Shown here: positions 1 through 8,487 of the stretch, in pieces
How the letters are laid out: each line of letters begins with the position of its first letter
Numbering within the stretch: position 1 is the stretch's first letter
DNA from: AA29 sp041481445
GTDB taxonomy: Bacteria > Acidobacteriota > Vicinamibacteria > Fen-336
DNA: 24,128 nucleotides
NCBI GenBank assembly: GCA_041481445.1
Contig: JBGPBV010000110.1
Location: 1 to 24,128, forward strand
Direction: 5' to 3'
Position numbers and translations under genes: made by a program
The notes under the pieces: model-generated
What the model saw: the letters and a program-made list of their open reading frames with translations, nothing else
The model's database searches: none
What the model was told of the DNA's origin: nothing

Positions 1-22
1 GCTCACGGGAGGATTTTACGCG

Positions 23-1225
23 CTAGTTGATTTTACTGATGAGGTCGAACATCGGCATGTACATCGCGACGACGATCGTGCCGATGATCGTGCCGAGGAG
101 CGCGATCATGACCGGCTCCATCAACTTCATCAGGCCGGTCACCGCGTTGTCGACTTCTTCCTCGTAGAACTCGGCGATCTTGTTCAGCATCGCGTCGAGC
201 GCGCCCGTCTGCTCGCCGACGCCGATCATCTGCACGACCATCGACGGGAAGATCTTCGTCTCGCCGAGCGGCTCGGCGATCGTACGTCCCGCCTCGACGG
301 ACTTTCGGACGCTCATGATGGCGTCCTCGATGATCGAGTTCCCCGCGGTCTTGGCGGTGATCTCGAGGCCGTCGAGGATCGGCACGCCCGAGGAGATCAG
401 GGTCGCCAGGGTCCGGCAGAAGCGCGCGACGGCGATCTTCTGCATCAGGATCCCGGATATCGGAGCCTTGAGAACGGCGCGGTCCACGACCCGCCTCCCG
501 CCATGGGTCGCGTAGTACCTGCGGAAGGCGATCGTGCCGATGACGCTGAAGATCACGAGGAACGGCAGGGCGCGGATGAAGTAGTTGGACGCCATGATGA
601 CGATCCTGGTGGGAAGGGGCAGCTCCGCGCCCAGCCCCTCGAACATGGCGGCGAAGGTGGGGATGACCTTCCACAGGATGACCGACACGACGAGGCCCGC
701 GATGACGATGACCGCCACGGGGTACACCATCGCGCCCTTGACCTGGGCCTTGAGCTTGACCGCCTTCTCGATGTAGGTGGCCAGGCGCTTGAGGATGGTG
801 TCGAGGATACCGCCCGCCTCCCCCGCCGCGATCATGTTGACGAAGAGGTCGTCGAAGGCCTTGGGGTGCTTGCGCATGGCGTCGGCGAGGCTGGCCCCGC
901 CCTCCACGTCCATGCGGGTCTGCTGGAGGATCTTGGCGAAGGTCTTGTTCTCCTGCTGGGTGCCCAGGATCTCCAGGCACTGCACCAGCGGGAGACCGGC
1001 GTCGATCATGACCGAGAACTGGCGCACGAAGATGGCCAGGTCCTTGGCCGGGACGCCTCCGCCGAACTTGGGGAGAGCGAGCTCCTTGCCCTTCTCCTTG
1101 ACCGACGAGACCAGGATCTGGTCGCGCCGGAGGAGGGCCATGACGGCTTCCTTGTTGTCGGCCACGCGCTCGCCCGAGACCGGCTTGCCGTCGCGGGTCT
1201 TGCCTTTCCAGACGTAAGCAGGCAT
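23..1225 (-). CDS. pilC: Type IV pilus inner-membrane platform protein PilC
   Basis: This 400-residue protein belongs to the GspF/PilC family, the inner-membrane platform that couples the cytoplasmic PilB and PilT motors to pilin assembly and disassembly. The T2SSF domain occurs twice, at about residues 65-190 and 268-390. The repeats share the pattern FxRxxxxxxxxGxPLxxxLE (RQFSVMIDAGLPL, then RFCRTLATLISSGVPI) and each carries a GE-TG motif (GEAGGILD about 135-142, GEQTGALD 337-344). Membrane segments are visible near 168-190, 215-235 and 370-392, and length is normal for the family. The ATG start has a perfect AGGAGG at 1232-1237, six bases upstream. It is the third gene of the pilB-pilT-pilC operon, 48 bases after pilT. 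The next operon gene, if any, lies outside the window. Identification is secure. Confidence 0.96.
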   Translation of the reverse strand: MPAYVWKGKTRDGKPVSGERVADNKEAVMALLRRDQILVSSVKEKGKELALPKFGGGVPAKDLAIFVRQFSVMIDAGLPLVQCLEILGTQQENKTFAKILQQTRMDVEGGASLADAMRKHPKAFDDLFVNMIAAGEAGGILDTILKRLATYIEKAVKLKAQVKGAMVYPVAVIVIAGLVVSVILWKVIPTFAAMFEGLGAELPLPTRIVIMASNYFIRALPFLVIFSVIGTIAFRRYYATHGGRRVVDRAVLKAPISGILMQKIAVARFCRTLATLISSGVPILDGLEITAKTAGNSIIEDAIMSVRKSVEAGRTIAEPLGETKIFPSMVVQMIGVGEQTGALDAMLNKIAEFYEEEVDNAVTGLMKLMEPVMIALLGTIIGTIVVAMYMPMFDLISKIN

Positions 1226-1273
1226 TCAAGACCTCCTAGAATTCCGTCCTCGCTCCGGCCGTGTGCTCCCTCG

Positions 1274-2398
1274 CTAGCGCCCCGCCGGACGACCGGGTGG
1301 CCGGCCTCCGGCCTGCGGGGTGGACAGGCCGGCGCCGCGGTTGATCATGTCCTGCAGCTCGTCCGGCATCGAGCTGATGCCGAGGGCCGTCTGCAGGCTG
1401 ATCTGTTTCGCGAAATACAGGCTGGCCAGCGACTGGTTGAACGTCTGCATCCCGTACTTCTCCTGCCCCGTCTGCATGCTGGAGTAGATCTGGTGGATCT
1501 TGTCCTCGCGGATGAGGTTCCGGATGGCGGCGTTGGGCACCAGGATCTCCATGGCCAGGCAGCGGCCGGAGCCGGTGGCCTTGGGGAGCAGGGATTGGCA
1601 CATGATCCCTTCCAGCACCAGCGAGAGCTGGGCCCGGATCTGCGGCTGCTGGTGGGCGGGGAAGACGTCGACGATGCGGTTGATGGTCTGGGCCGCGGAG
1701 TTGGTGTGCAGGGTGCCGAAGGTGAGGTGGCCCGTTTCCGCGATGCGCAGGGCGGACTCGATCGTCTCCAGGTCGCGCATCTCGCCGATGAGCACGACGT
1801 CGGGGTCCTCGCGCAGGGCGGCGCGCAGGGCGTTCGAGAAGGAGTGGGTGTCCGCGTGCAGCTCGCGCTGGTTGACCACGCACTTCTTGTGGGAGTGCAG
1901 GTACTCGATCGGGTCCTCGACGGTGATCATGTGCTCGTGGCGCTCGGAGTTGATCTTGTCCAGCATCGCCGCCAGTGTCGTCGACTTGCCGGACCCGGTG
2001 GGTCCGGTCACCAGGACCAGGCCGCGCGGCTTGTCGCAGATGGTGGCCACCACGGGGGGCAGGCCGAGCTGCTTGAAGTCCCGGATCTCGTACGGGATCG
2101 TGCGGTAGACCGCGGCCACCGCCCCCCGCTGCATGAACACGTTGGCGCGGAACCGGGCCAGGCCCTTGATCCCGAAGCTGAAGTCGAGCTCCAGGTTCTC
2201 CTCGAACCGGTGCTTCTGGGCGTCGGTGAGCACGCTGTAGGCGAGCTGCTTGGTCTCGACCGCGGTCAGGGGCGTGAGGTCCAGCGGCCGCAGCTTGCCG
2301 TCGACGCGGATCTGCGGCGCCGAGTTGGTGGTGACGTGGAGGTCGGTGCCCCCCATCTCGGTCATGGTCTTGAGCAACTGGTGAAGGCTAACCGCCAC
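1274..2398 (-). CDS. pilT: Type IV pilus retraction ATPase PilT
   Basis: This 374-residue protein is the hexameric cytoplasmic ATPase that powers pilus retraction and twitching motility. It has the Walker A motif GPTGSGKST (132-140), an acidic box around ITVEDPIEY (158-166), Walker B GEMRD (205-209), the His box HLTFGTLHTN (224-233) and the PilT signature AIRNLIRE (291-298). The frame stays open far upstream, but the conserved N-terminus (SLHQLLKTMTEMGGTDLHV) begins at a GTG. That GTG has GGGAGG at 2405-2410 exactly six bases upstream, so I take it as the start. The Shine-Dalgarno overlaps the pilB stop codon, implying coupled translation. A Gly/Pro/Arg-rich tail of about 20 residues after the PilT core is the only oddity. 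Confidence 0.95.
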   Translation of the reverse strand: MAVSLHQLLKTMTEMGGTDLHVTTNSAPQIRVDGKLRPLDLTPLTAVETKQLAYSVLTDAQKHRFEENLELDFSFGIKGLARFRANVFMQRGAVAAVYRTIPYEIRDFKQLGLPPVVATICDKPRGLVLVTGPTGSGKSTTLAAMLDKINSERHEHMITVEDPIEYLHSHKKCVVNQRELHADTHSFSNALRAALREDPDVVLIGEMRDLETIESALRIAETGHLTFGTLHTNSAAQTINRIVDVFPAHQQPQIRAQLSLVLEGIMCQSLLPKATGSGRCLAMEILVPNAAIRNLIREDKIHQIYSSMQTGQEKYGMQTFNQSLASLYFAKQISLQTALGISSMPDELQDMINRGAGLSTPQAGGRPPGRPAGR

Positions 2399-2409
2399 GT
2401 TGGACCTCC

Positions 2410-4272
2410 CTAGAGAACCGTCTCGCGCAACACTTCCTCGATCGTCGTGATCCCGGCCTTGATCTTCTCGAGGCCGCTCATGCGGAGGGTGAGCATGCCT
2501 TCCTCGAGGGCCTTGCGCTTGATCTCCACCGCCGTCCCGCCCTGCATGATGATGTCGCGGATGCCTTCCGAGATCTCCATGACCTCGTACAGGCCCACGC
2601 GGCCCTTGTACCCGGTGCCGTTGCACACGCCGCAGCCGCGACCCTTGTAGAGCTTGAAGGTGCCGACCTGCTCGGGAGCGAACCCGACGTCGATGAGGGT
2701 CTTGGTCGGCATGTCCGTGACTTCGGCCTTGCAGTTGGCGCACACGCGGCGGATGAGGCGCTGGGCCTGGATGAGGTTCACGGCGGTGCCGACCAGGAAC
2801 GGCTCGATGCCCATGTTCACGAGGCGGGAGACGGTGGAGGGGGCGTCGTTGGTGTGCAGGGTCGAGAGCACGAGGTGCCCGGTGAGGGCGGCCTTGACCG
2901 CGATCTCCGCCGTCTCGTAGTCGCGGATCTCCCCCACCAGGATGATGTTGGGATCCTGGCGCAGGAACGAGCGCAGGGCGGAGGCGAAGTTCAGCCCGAT
3001 CTGGTCCTTGATCTGGACCTGATTGATGCCGGGCAGGTTGAACTCGACCGGGTCCTCGGCGGTCATGATGTTCGTGTCCGGCTTGTTGAGCGACGCGATC
3101 GCGGAGTAGAGCGTGTTGGTCTTGCCCGATCCCGTCGGGCCCGTGACGAGCACGATGCCGTAGGGCTTGGAGATCGCGCGCTTGAACCGCTCGAGCGGCT
3201 CCGGCTCGAAGCCGAGCTTGGTCATGTCCAGCATCAGCTTGGTCTTGTCCAAGAGCCGAAGGACCACCTTCTCGCCCCAGATCGTGGGCAGGCAGGAGAC
3301 ACGGAAGTCCATGTCCCGGCTGCGGTCCTCGATCTTGAGGCGGATCTTGATGCGGCCGTCCTGGGGGAGGCGCTTCTCCGAGATGTCGAGCTTGGCCATG
3401 ATCTTGATGCGCGAGATGAGCGGGTCGCGCAGCTTCATGGGCAGCGCCATCACGTTGTAGAGGACGCCGTCGATGCGGAACCGGACGCGGAACTCCTTCT
3501 CGTAGGGCTCTATGTGGATGTCGGAGGCGCCGCGCTTGAGGGCGTCGATGAGCAGGACGTTCGAGAGCTTGACCACGGGCGCGGCCTCGGTGGACTTGGC
3601 CAGCGCGCCGAGGTCGATCTCGTCGTCCTCGGTCTTGACCGTCTCCACGTCCGCTTCCTCGCCGCCGATCGCGTCGATGTCGACCTCGGAGAGCCCGACC
3701 GAGGCCATGTCGTCGAAGCTCAGCGTCGGCCCGTCCATGACGTCCCTGAGCGACGGCGCTTCCCCGAGCTTGCCCAGGCCCGACGCCCCCATGGACTGCC
3801 CGCCTCCCCCGCCACCCCCGCCGTCCTGCTTGAGCTGCAGCGAGCGCGAGGAGCCGTAGTACTTCTCGATCGCATCCTCGAGCGAGGTCTCGGACGCCAC
3901 CACCGGCTCCACGTTGTAGCCGGTCATGAACTTGATGTCGTCCATGGCGAAGACGTTGGTGGGGTCGGCCATGGCGATGGTGAGGGTGGCCCCGGAGCGG
4001 CTGAGGGGAAGGATCTGGTACTTGCGCGAGGTCTCGGAGGGGATGATCTTGATGATCGCGGGGTCGACCTCGAAGTGGTCGAGGTTGATGGAGGGCACGC
4101 CGTACTGGCGCGAGAGGAGGCTCGTGATCTCTTCGTCGCGGACGTAGCCGAGGCTCACGAAGGCCTTGCCCAGCTTGCCTCCGTTCATCTTCTGGTGGGC
4201 GAGGGCTTCTTGGAGCTGCTGCGGAGTCACCATGTTCTCCTTCAGCAGCAGTTCACCGAGCTTGACGGGCAT
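2410..4272 (-). CDS. pilB: Type IV pilus extension ATPase PilB
   Basis: This 620-residue protein is the assembly ATPase that drives pilin polymerisation at the inner membrane. An N-terminal MshEN/T2SSE_N-like domain spans about 1-145, a type that binds c-di-GMP in some homologues. A low-complexity linker follows (about 147-230), with a run of eight glycines at 151-158 and then acidic residues. The ATPase domain covers about 235-610. It has Walker A GPTGSGKT (378-385), the acidic box AEDPVEF (405-411), Walker B GEIRD (447-451), the His box HLVLSTLHTN (466-475) and four cysteines (511, 514, 547, 550) forming the usual PilB/GspE zinc site. ATG is the start. The nearest purine-rich site, AGGAG at 4287-4291, is rather far upstream (14 bases). 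It is first in the operon, behind a strong promoter. Confidence 0.96.
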   Translation of the reverse strand: MPVKLGELLLKENMVTPQQLQEALAHQKMNGGKLGKAFVSLGYVRDEEITSLLSRQYGVPSINLDHFEVDPAIIKIIPSETSRKYQILPLSRSGATLTIAMADPTNVFAMDDIKFMTGYNVEPVVASETSLEDAIEKYYGSSRSLQLKQDGGGGGGGGQSMGASGLGKLGEAPSLRDVMDGPTLSFDDMASVGLSEVDIDAIGGEEADVETVKTEDDEIDLGALAKSTEAAPVVKLSNVLLIDALKRGASDIHIEPYEKEFRVRFRIDGVLYNVMALPMKLRDPLISRIKIMAKLDISEKRLPQDGRIKIRLKIEDRSRDMDFRVSCLPTIWGEKVVLRLLDKTKLMLDMTKLGFEPEPLERFKRAISKPYGIVLVTGPTGSGKTNTLYSAIASLNKPDTNIMTAEDPVEFNLPGINQVQIKDQIGLNFASALRSFLRQDPNIILVGEIRDYETAEIAVKAALTGHLVLSTLHTNDAPSTVSRLVNMGIEPFLVGTAVNLIQAQRLIRRVCANCKAEVTDMPTKTLIDVGFAPEQVGTFKLYKGRGCGVCNGTGYKGRVGLYEVMEISEGIRDIIMQGGTAVEIKRKALEEGMLTLRMSGLEKIKAGITTIEEVLRETVL

Positions 4273-4316
4273 GTTTGGCCGAGAAACTCCTGAGTATTCT
4301 ATTACTTAGTCGCGAG

Positions 4317-4345
4317 ATCCTAGCGCGTGGCCCCGTGGGTGTCAA
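4317..4345 (-). promoter_or_regulatory. Sigma70-type promoter of the pilB-pilT-pilC operon
   Basis: Read on the minus strand, the sequence has TTGACA (4345-4340), a 17-base spacer and TAGGAT (4322-4317). That is a perfect -35 box and a good -10 box at ideal spacing. The expected start point is near 4310, leaving a leader of about 38 bases before the pilB ATG. It is the best match to a housekeeping promoter in this GC-rich window. Confidence 0.75.
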
Positions 4346-4394
4346 GGGATACGGGCCATTCGGCGCCGGTTTACGTGAGCGCGGACACCGTATT

Positions 4395-4414
4395 CGGGCC
4401 TCCGGACAGGCCCG
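4395..4414. other. Small inverted repeat in the pilB / YfhO-like divergent intergenic region
   Basis: CGGGCCT (4395-4401) and AGGCCCG (4408-4414) form a 7-bp perfect stem around a 6-base loop. It lies in the 191-base gap between pilB and the divergent membrane-protein gene, upstream of the pilB promoter. No T-run follows, so it is not a standard intrinsic terminator. It could be an operator, or chance in GC-rich DNA. Confidence 0.3.
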
Positions 4415-4448
4415 GTGGCGCCGGTAGGTCAAGAGCCGGCGGCGCTGG

Positions 4449-4454
4449 TAGCAT
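4449..4454 (+). promoter_or_regulatory. Candidate -10 box (TAGCAT) just upstream of the YfhO-like gene
   Basis: TAGCAT ends nine bases before the ATG at 4464, and no clear Shine-Dalgarno or -35 box is visible. If it is a -10 element the transcript would be almost leaderless. Similar TANCAT boxes precede the genes at 18254 and 23613. The assignment is tentative. Confidence 0.35.
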
Positions 4455-4463
4455 CCGCCGGCA

Positions 4464-6818
4464 ATGAGGGTGTTCCCTGGCCCGCGAGCGTACGCCTGGC
4501 GCCTGGCCGCCGCGGTGGCGGCCGCGGTGGCCGTGCTCCCCTTCCTGCGCGGGATCGCCGCCGGGCACGTCCTGTACTTCCGCGACCTCGGCGTCCTCTT
4601 CCATCCGTTCCGCCACTACGTCGTCGAGGGGCTGCGGACGGGAGAGCTGCGCTACTGGGACCCGTTCGTGCACGAGGGCGTGCCCCTGCTCTATCCCCCG
4701 CTGGCCTACCCGATCGACCTCCTCCAGGCGCTCTGGGCGGACCCGCGCTGGATCTCGCTGCTGCTCGCGCTGCACGTCCCCCTGGCCGCGGCCACCTTCG
4801 TCGTCCTCGCGCGCAGCTTCGGAGTCTCGCCGCGGGCGGCGGCCGGGGGCGCGATCGTGTACGCCCTGGGCGGCTACGTGCTGTCCACCGTCAACATCTA
4901 CATCCACCTCCAAGCGGCGGCGTGGGCGCCGCTGGTGGTGGTGGCCCTGCGCGCGGCCAGGCGGGGAAGGGGCCCCGCGGTGGCGGCAGCCGCCCTCGCG
5001 ATCGCCGTCTCGCTCTCGACGCTCGGCGTCGAGATCGCGCTCCAGGCCGTGCCCATCGGCCTTGTCCTGGCCGTGCGACGCCGGCGCCTCACCGCCCTGG
5101 CCGGCCCCGTGGCCGGCGTCCTCCTCGGCTTCGGCCTGGCCGCCCCGGTGGTCCTCGTGATGCGGGCGAACATGGCGGCCGGCGAGCGCGCCCACGGGTT
5201 CCCCGTCGAGGTCGTCCTCAACCAGTCGATCCACCCGTTCACGCTCGTCCAGGTGCTGGTGGCGGACCTCTACGGCGACCTCTCGCGGCTGCCGGACGAG
5301 TGGTGGGGCTCGAGCTTCTTCGACCGCGGGTTCCCGTTCATCCTGAGCCTCTACCTGGGGGCCACCGTCGTCGCGCTCGTCTTCGCCGCCCTGGGCGTCG
5401 ACCGCCGGCGCACGCCGCGGCTGGCCCTCCTGGCCCTGCTCGCGCTGTGGGTCACGCTCGGGCGGTGGTCGGGGCTCGGCTCCGTCCTCGCGGTGGTGCC
5501 GGATTCCTGGCGCGCCTTCCGGTACCCGACCAAGGTCTTCTTCACCGTCCACCTGTGCCTGGCCCTGCTGGCCGCGATCGGCCTCCATCACCTCGAGCGC
5601 CGCCGGGGGTGGCGCGTCGTCCTGGGCGCCGCGCTCGGGCTGGGATTGCCCCTGGCCGCCCTTCCGCTGGCGCCCCGGCTCGCGCCCGGGGCCGCCGGAT
5701 GGTTCGTGGCGCGATTCTTTCCACCCGTGATGGACGCGGCCACGCGCGCCGCCCACTTCGCCTTCCTGCTCGCCGACGGCGCCCGCGGCGGGCTCCTGGC
5801 GCTCTGCGCCGCCCTGGTCGCCCTCGTGACCCTCGCCGGCCGCGTGACACCCCGGCGGGGGGCCACGCTCCTGGCGATGATCGTCGCGGGCGACCTGCTC
5901 CGCGCCGGGGCGGGCCTCAACCCGATGGCCGACCCCCGCTTCCTGCGCACGTCGCCCGAGGTCCTGGCCGCGCTCGACGCGCTTCCCGGCCGCCAGCGCG
6001 TGTTCTCGTGTCATCCCGAGACGAGCCGCGCCTACTGGGAGGCTCGGCGGGAGCGCCCCCAGGACCACGAGGCGCTCACCCTCTCCGCCTGGACGGACCT
6101 GCTCGTCCCGCACTTCAATCGCACCGCGCACGTCCCGTCCGCGCTGAGCGAGGACCTCACTTCGCTGGTGCCCGTGTCGCGGCTCCTCCCCACGCGGGGC
6201 TGCGGGGATCTCGGAGCGGCCCTCCCGCCGCTGCGCGCGTCCGGCGTGAGCCACGTGCTCTCGCTGGACCCGCTCGACGCGCCCGGCTTCACGCTCGTCG
6301 CGGAGGTGCGGCCGGCGCGCCTGGCCCCCCTCCACGTCTTCGTGTACACGGTGCCGGGACCGGTGCCGCTACGGTTCGTGGCCTCGAGCGTCCGTTCCGG
6401 CGATCCGCCGCCGGGAGCCGTACCGTCGCCGGAGCGGGCCTGGGTCGCCGCCGCTCCCGCGGAGGTGGACGGCGCTTCGGGCGCGGTGCGCTCGGTGCGC
6501 GAAGAGGCCGAGCGGATCGAGCTCGAGGTGGAGGCGAGCCGTCCCACCGCGCTCGTCGTCCTCGACGGTTGGGGCCGCGGATGGTCTGCCGCCATCGACG
6601 GCACGAAGGTCCCCCTCCTGCGCGCGGGCGAGCACCGCGCGGTCTGGGTGCCCCCCGGGCGTTCGCACGTGACGCTTGGGTACCACCCTCCGGGCCTCCG
6701 CGCCGGCGTCGCCGTCCTCGCGGCCAGCGGTCTGGCCGTGATCGTCCTCTGGCGTGGTGGGTGGCGGAGACGGTCGCGGGCGAGCGCCGTTCACGACCCC
6801 GCGAGACCGTCCTCGTGA
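4464..6818 (+). CDS. YfhO-like polytopic membrane protein
   Basis: This 784-residue integral membrane protein looks like the YfhO family, GT-C-fold-like proteins implicated in glycosylation of cell-envelope polymers in Gram-positives. The N-terminus has a first hydrophobic segment (about 12-30). A YfhO-like loop follows (YFRDLGVLFHPF near 38-49, then RYWDPFVHEGVPLLYPPLAYP at about 63-83). About ten further hydrophobic segments run to residue 480. The last 87 residues (698-784) match the family's C-terminal pattern: a beta-rich domain (LDGWGRGWSAAIDG, WVPPGRSHVTLGY), then a final membrane segment and a basic tail. ATG was chosen because homology-like sequence begins soon after it; no good ribosome site is seen. 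The 3' end overlaps the convergent acyltransferase gene by 28 bases. The family call is fairly sure, the substrate unknown. Confidence 0.8.
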   Translation: MRVFPGPRAYAWRLAAAVAAAVAVLPFLRGIAAGHVLYFRDLGVLFHPFRHYVVEGLRTGELRYWDPFVHEGVPLLYPPLAYPIDLLQALWADPRWISLLLALHVPLAAATFVVLARSFGVSPRAAAGGAIVYALGGYVLSTVNIYIHLQAAAWAPLVVVALRAARRGRGPAVAAAALAIAVSLSTLGVEIALQAVPIGLVLAVRRRRLTALAGPVAGVLLGFGLAAPVVLVMRANMAAGERAHGFPVEVVLNQSIHPFTLVQVLVADLYGDLSRLPDEWWGSSFFDRGFPFILSLYLGATVVALVFAALGVDRRRTPRLALLALLALWVTLGRWSGLGSVLAVVPDSWRAFRYPTKVFFTVHLCLALLAAIGLHHLERRRGWRVVLGAALGLGLPLAALPLAPRLAPGAAGWFVARFFPPVMDAATRAAHFAFLLADGARGGLLALCAALVALVTLAGRVTPRRGATLLAMIVAGDLLRAGAGLNPMADPRFLRTSPEVLAALDALPGRQRVFSCHPETSRAYWEARRERPQDHEALTLSAWTDLLVPHFNRTAHVPSALSEDLTSLVPVSRLLPTRGCGDLGAALPPLRASGVSHVLSLDPLDAPGFTLVAEVRPARLAPLHVFVYTVPGPVPLRFVASSVRSGDPPPGAVPSPERAWVAAAPAEVDGASGAVRSVREEAERIELEVEASRPTALVVLDGWGRGWSAAIDGTKVPLLRAGEHRAVWVPPGRSHVTLGYHPPGLRAGVAVLAASGLAVIVLWRGGWRRRSRASAVHDPARPSS

Positions 6819-7357
6819 CGACGGTAGGAGCGGCCGCACGGGCAGGCCAGCGTATCCGGAAGCCGCTCGCCGCAAGCGCACATCCACCCGATCCGGCGCG
6901 CGGGATTGCCCGCCACCAGGGCGTGTGCGGGCACGTCGCGGATGACCACGGAGCCGGCCCCCACGAACGCGTTCTCCCCGATGGTGATGCCGCAGAGCAC
7001 GGTCGCGTTGGCCCCCAGCGAGGCCCCGCGCCGGACCAGGGTGGGCAGGAACGCCGCGCGCGTCTTCTTGAAGGCGGCTCGCGGGTTCCGGTCGTTGGTG
7101 AAGACGACGTTCGGACCCAGGAACACGTCCGCCTCCACCGTGACCTTGTCCCACAGGAGCACGTTGTTCTTCACGGTCACGCGGTCGCCCACGACCGCGC
7201 CCGCCTCGATGAACGCGCCCCCGCCGACGTTGCAGTCCGCGCCCACCACCGCGCCCTTCATGACGGTGGCGAAGCCCCACACGCGCGTGCGCGGGCCCAC
7301 GTCCTCGCTCTCGCAGAGGGCCCGCTCGTGGACGAACACGGAAGGGTCCCGCGCCAT
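6791..7357 (-). CDS. Left-handed beta-helix N-acyltransferase, WbpD/WlbB-like
   Basis: This 188-residue protein is built of hexapeptide repeats (for example GAVVGA, GAFIEAGAVVGD, GASLGANATVLCG, GENAFVGAGSVV) across about 18-150, the left-handed beta-helix of sugar O/N-acyltransferases. The insertion TNDRNPR (87-93) and the ending AGNPARRIGW (149-158) are typical of WbpD/WlbB, which N-acetylate a 3-amino-3-deoxy nucleotide sugar. After the helix comes a small cysteine motif, CAC (160-162) and CPC (172-174), probably a zinc knuckle, as in many homologues. The ATG overlaps the TGA of the upstream aminotransferase (TGATG), so the two are translationally coupled. It is last in the five-gene minus operon, and its stop lies inside the 3' end of the convergent membrane-protein gene. 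The exact acyl donor and sugar cannot be read from sequence. Confidence 0.88.
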   Translation of the reverse strand: MARDPSVFVHERALCESEDVGPRTRVWGFATVMKGAVVGADCNVGGGAFIEAGAVVGDRVTVKNNVLLWDKVTVEADVFLGPNVVFTNDRNPRAAFKKTRAAFLPTLVRRGASLGANATVLCGITIGENAFVGAGSVVIRDVPAHALVAGNPARRIGWMCACGERLPDTLACPCGRSYRRHEDGLAGS

Positions 7358-8487
7358 CAGCCGAGCGCCCGCCGCAGGACGTCCACCACGCGCTCCTGGG
7401 CCTCGGGCGCGATCTCCGGGTAGAGGGGCAGGGAGAGGACCTCTCCCGCCGCCCGCTCCGTCTCCGGGAAATCGCCGCGGCGATGCTGGAGGTGGGCGAA
7501 GGCGCCCTGCAGGTGGAGGGGCACCGGGTAGTGCACGGCGGCCCCGATCCCGGCCTCCTGGAGAACGGAGAGCACGGCCTCGCGCCGGGGAACGCGCACG
7601 ACGTAGAGATGGAAGACGTGCTCGTTGCCGGGGGCGGTCTCCGGCCGGACCACGTCCGGGAGCGGCTCGAGCAGCGCGTGGTAGCGCGCGGCCGCCTGCC
7701 GGCGCGCCTCGTTCCACCGGGCCAGCCGCTTGAGCTTGGCCGAGAGCACCACCGCCTGCAGGGTGTCCAGGCGCGAGTTGAAGCCGGTGACGGGATGGTG
7801 GTACTTCGTCTCGCCGCCGTAGTTGCGCAGGGCCCGCACCGCCGCGGCCAGGCGGTCGGACCGGGTGAGGACGGCGCCGGCATCGCCGTAGGCGCCGAGG
7901 TTCTTGGCCGGATAGAAGCTGGTGCCGGCGATCTCCCCGAAGCCGCCCGCGCCGGTGCCCTGGCGCCGCGCGCCCTGGGCCTGGGCCGCGTCCTCGACGA
8001 GCGCGATCTTCGCCTCCCGGCACAGCTCGAGGAGGCGCTCCATGGGCGCCATCTGGCCGAACAGGTGGACGGCGATCACGGCCCGGGTGCGGGGAGAGAG
8101 GCGGGCGGCCACCTGCTCGGGATCGAGCAGGTGATGCCGCGGGTCCACGTCCACGAGGACGGGCGTGGCCCCCGCCCGCTCGACGGCGAGGGCAGTGGCG
8201 ATGAAGGTGTTCGCGGGCAGGATGACCTCCGCCCCCCGCCCGATGCCGAGGGCACGCAGCCCCAGCTCCAGCGCATCGGTCCCGTTCGCCACTCCGACGC
8301 AGTGGGGGACGCCGGAGAAGGCGGCGAAGGCCGCCTCGAACTCCGCGACCTCGCGGCCGAGGATGAACGCCGTGCCCTCCATCACGCGCGCGAAGCCCTC
8401 CTGGACCTCGTCCCGGATCTCCTCGTGCTGCGCGCGCAGGTCGACGAGCGGGATGCGGGTGGTCAGGGCGCCCCCTCCCGGGCTCAC
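7357..8487 (-). CDS. DegT/DnrJ/EryC1/StrS-family sugar aminotransferase, WbpE/WlbC-like
   Basis: This 376-residue PLP-dependent aminotransferase converts a keto nucleotide sugar to an amino sugar. Family landmarks are PLVDLRAQ near the N-terminus (13-20), NGTDALELGLRALG (68-81), PANTFIATA (91-99), the PLP-pyridine aspartate in EDAAQAQGA (D166) and the Schiff-base lysine in SFYPAKNLGAYGD (K195). The start is the GTG whose GTGA overlaps the TGA of the upstream dehydrogenase. It is preceded by AGGAGG seven bases away. A CTG ten bases after a second GGGAGG is a weaker alternative that shortens the protein by about seven residues. With the dehydrogenase before and acyltransferase after, it forms a plausible C3 oxidation, amination and acetylation set. 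The precise sugar is inferred, not shown. Confidence 0.9.
   Translation of the reverse strand: MSPGGGALTTRIPLVDLRAQHEEIRDEVQEGFARVMEGTAFILGREVAEFEAAFAAFSGVPHCVGVANGTDALELGLRALGIGRGAEVILPANTFIATALAVERAGATPVLVDVDPRHHLLDPEQVAARLSPRTRAVIAVHLFGQMAPMERLLELCREAKIALVEDAAQAQGARRQGTGAGGFGEIAGTSFYPAKNLGAYGDAGAVLTRSDRLAAAVRALRNYGGETKYHHPVTGFNSRLDTLQAVVLSAKLKRLARWNEARRQAAARYHALLEPLPDVVRPETAPGNEHVFHLYVVRVPRREAVLSVLQEAGIGAAVHYPVPLHLQGAFAHLQHRRGDFPETERAAGEVLSLPLYPEIAPEAQERVVDVLRRALG

Noticed and set aside
503..2413. A 636-codon open frame on the plus strand across pilC and pilT
   Set aside because: Antisense to two certain genes, with low-complexity His/Asp/Gly/Leu-rich composition typical of GC-rich shadow frames.
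2399..2743. N-terminal extension of PilT by 115 codons
   Set aside because: It lies within the pilB coding sequence in another frame, has no PilT-like sequence, and the GTG at 2398 has an ideal Shine-Dalgarno.
2854..4293. A 479-codon plus-strand frame across pilB
   Set aside because: Antisense shadow of pilB with no recognisable motif and Val/Asp/Leu-biased composition.
4402..4407. Intrinsic terminator at the hairpin around 4395-4414
   Set aside because: The stem is only 7 bp and no T-run follows on either strand; both flanking genes point away from it.
4371..6335. A 654-codon minus-strand frame
   Set aside because: Antisense to the YfhO-like gene; repetitive Arg/Glu/Gly/Gln content and no family signature.
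4415..7423. A 1002-codon plus-strand frame
   Set aside because: Out-of-frame shadow of the YfhO-like gene that also crosses the convergent acyltransferase gene; Arg/Pro/Ala-rich without domain motifs.
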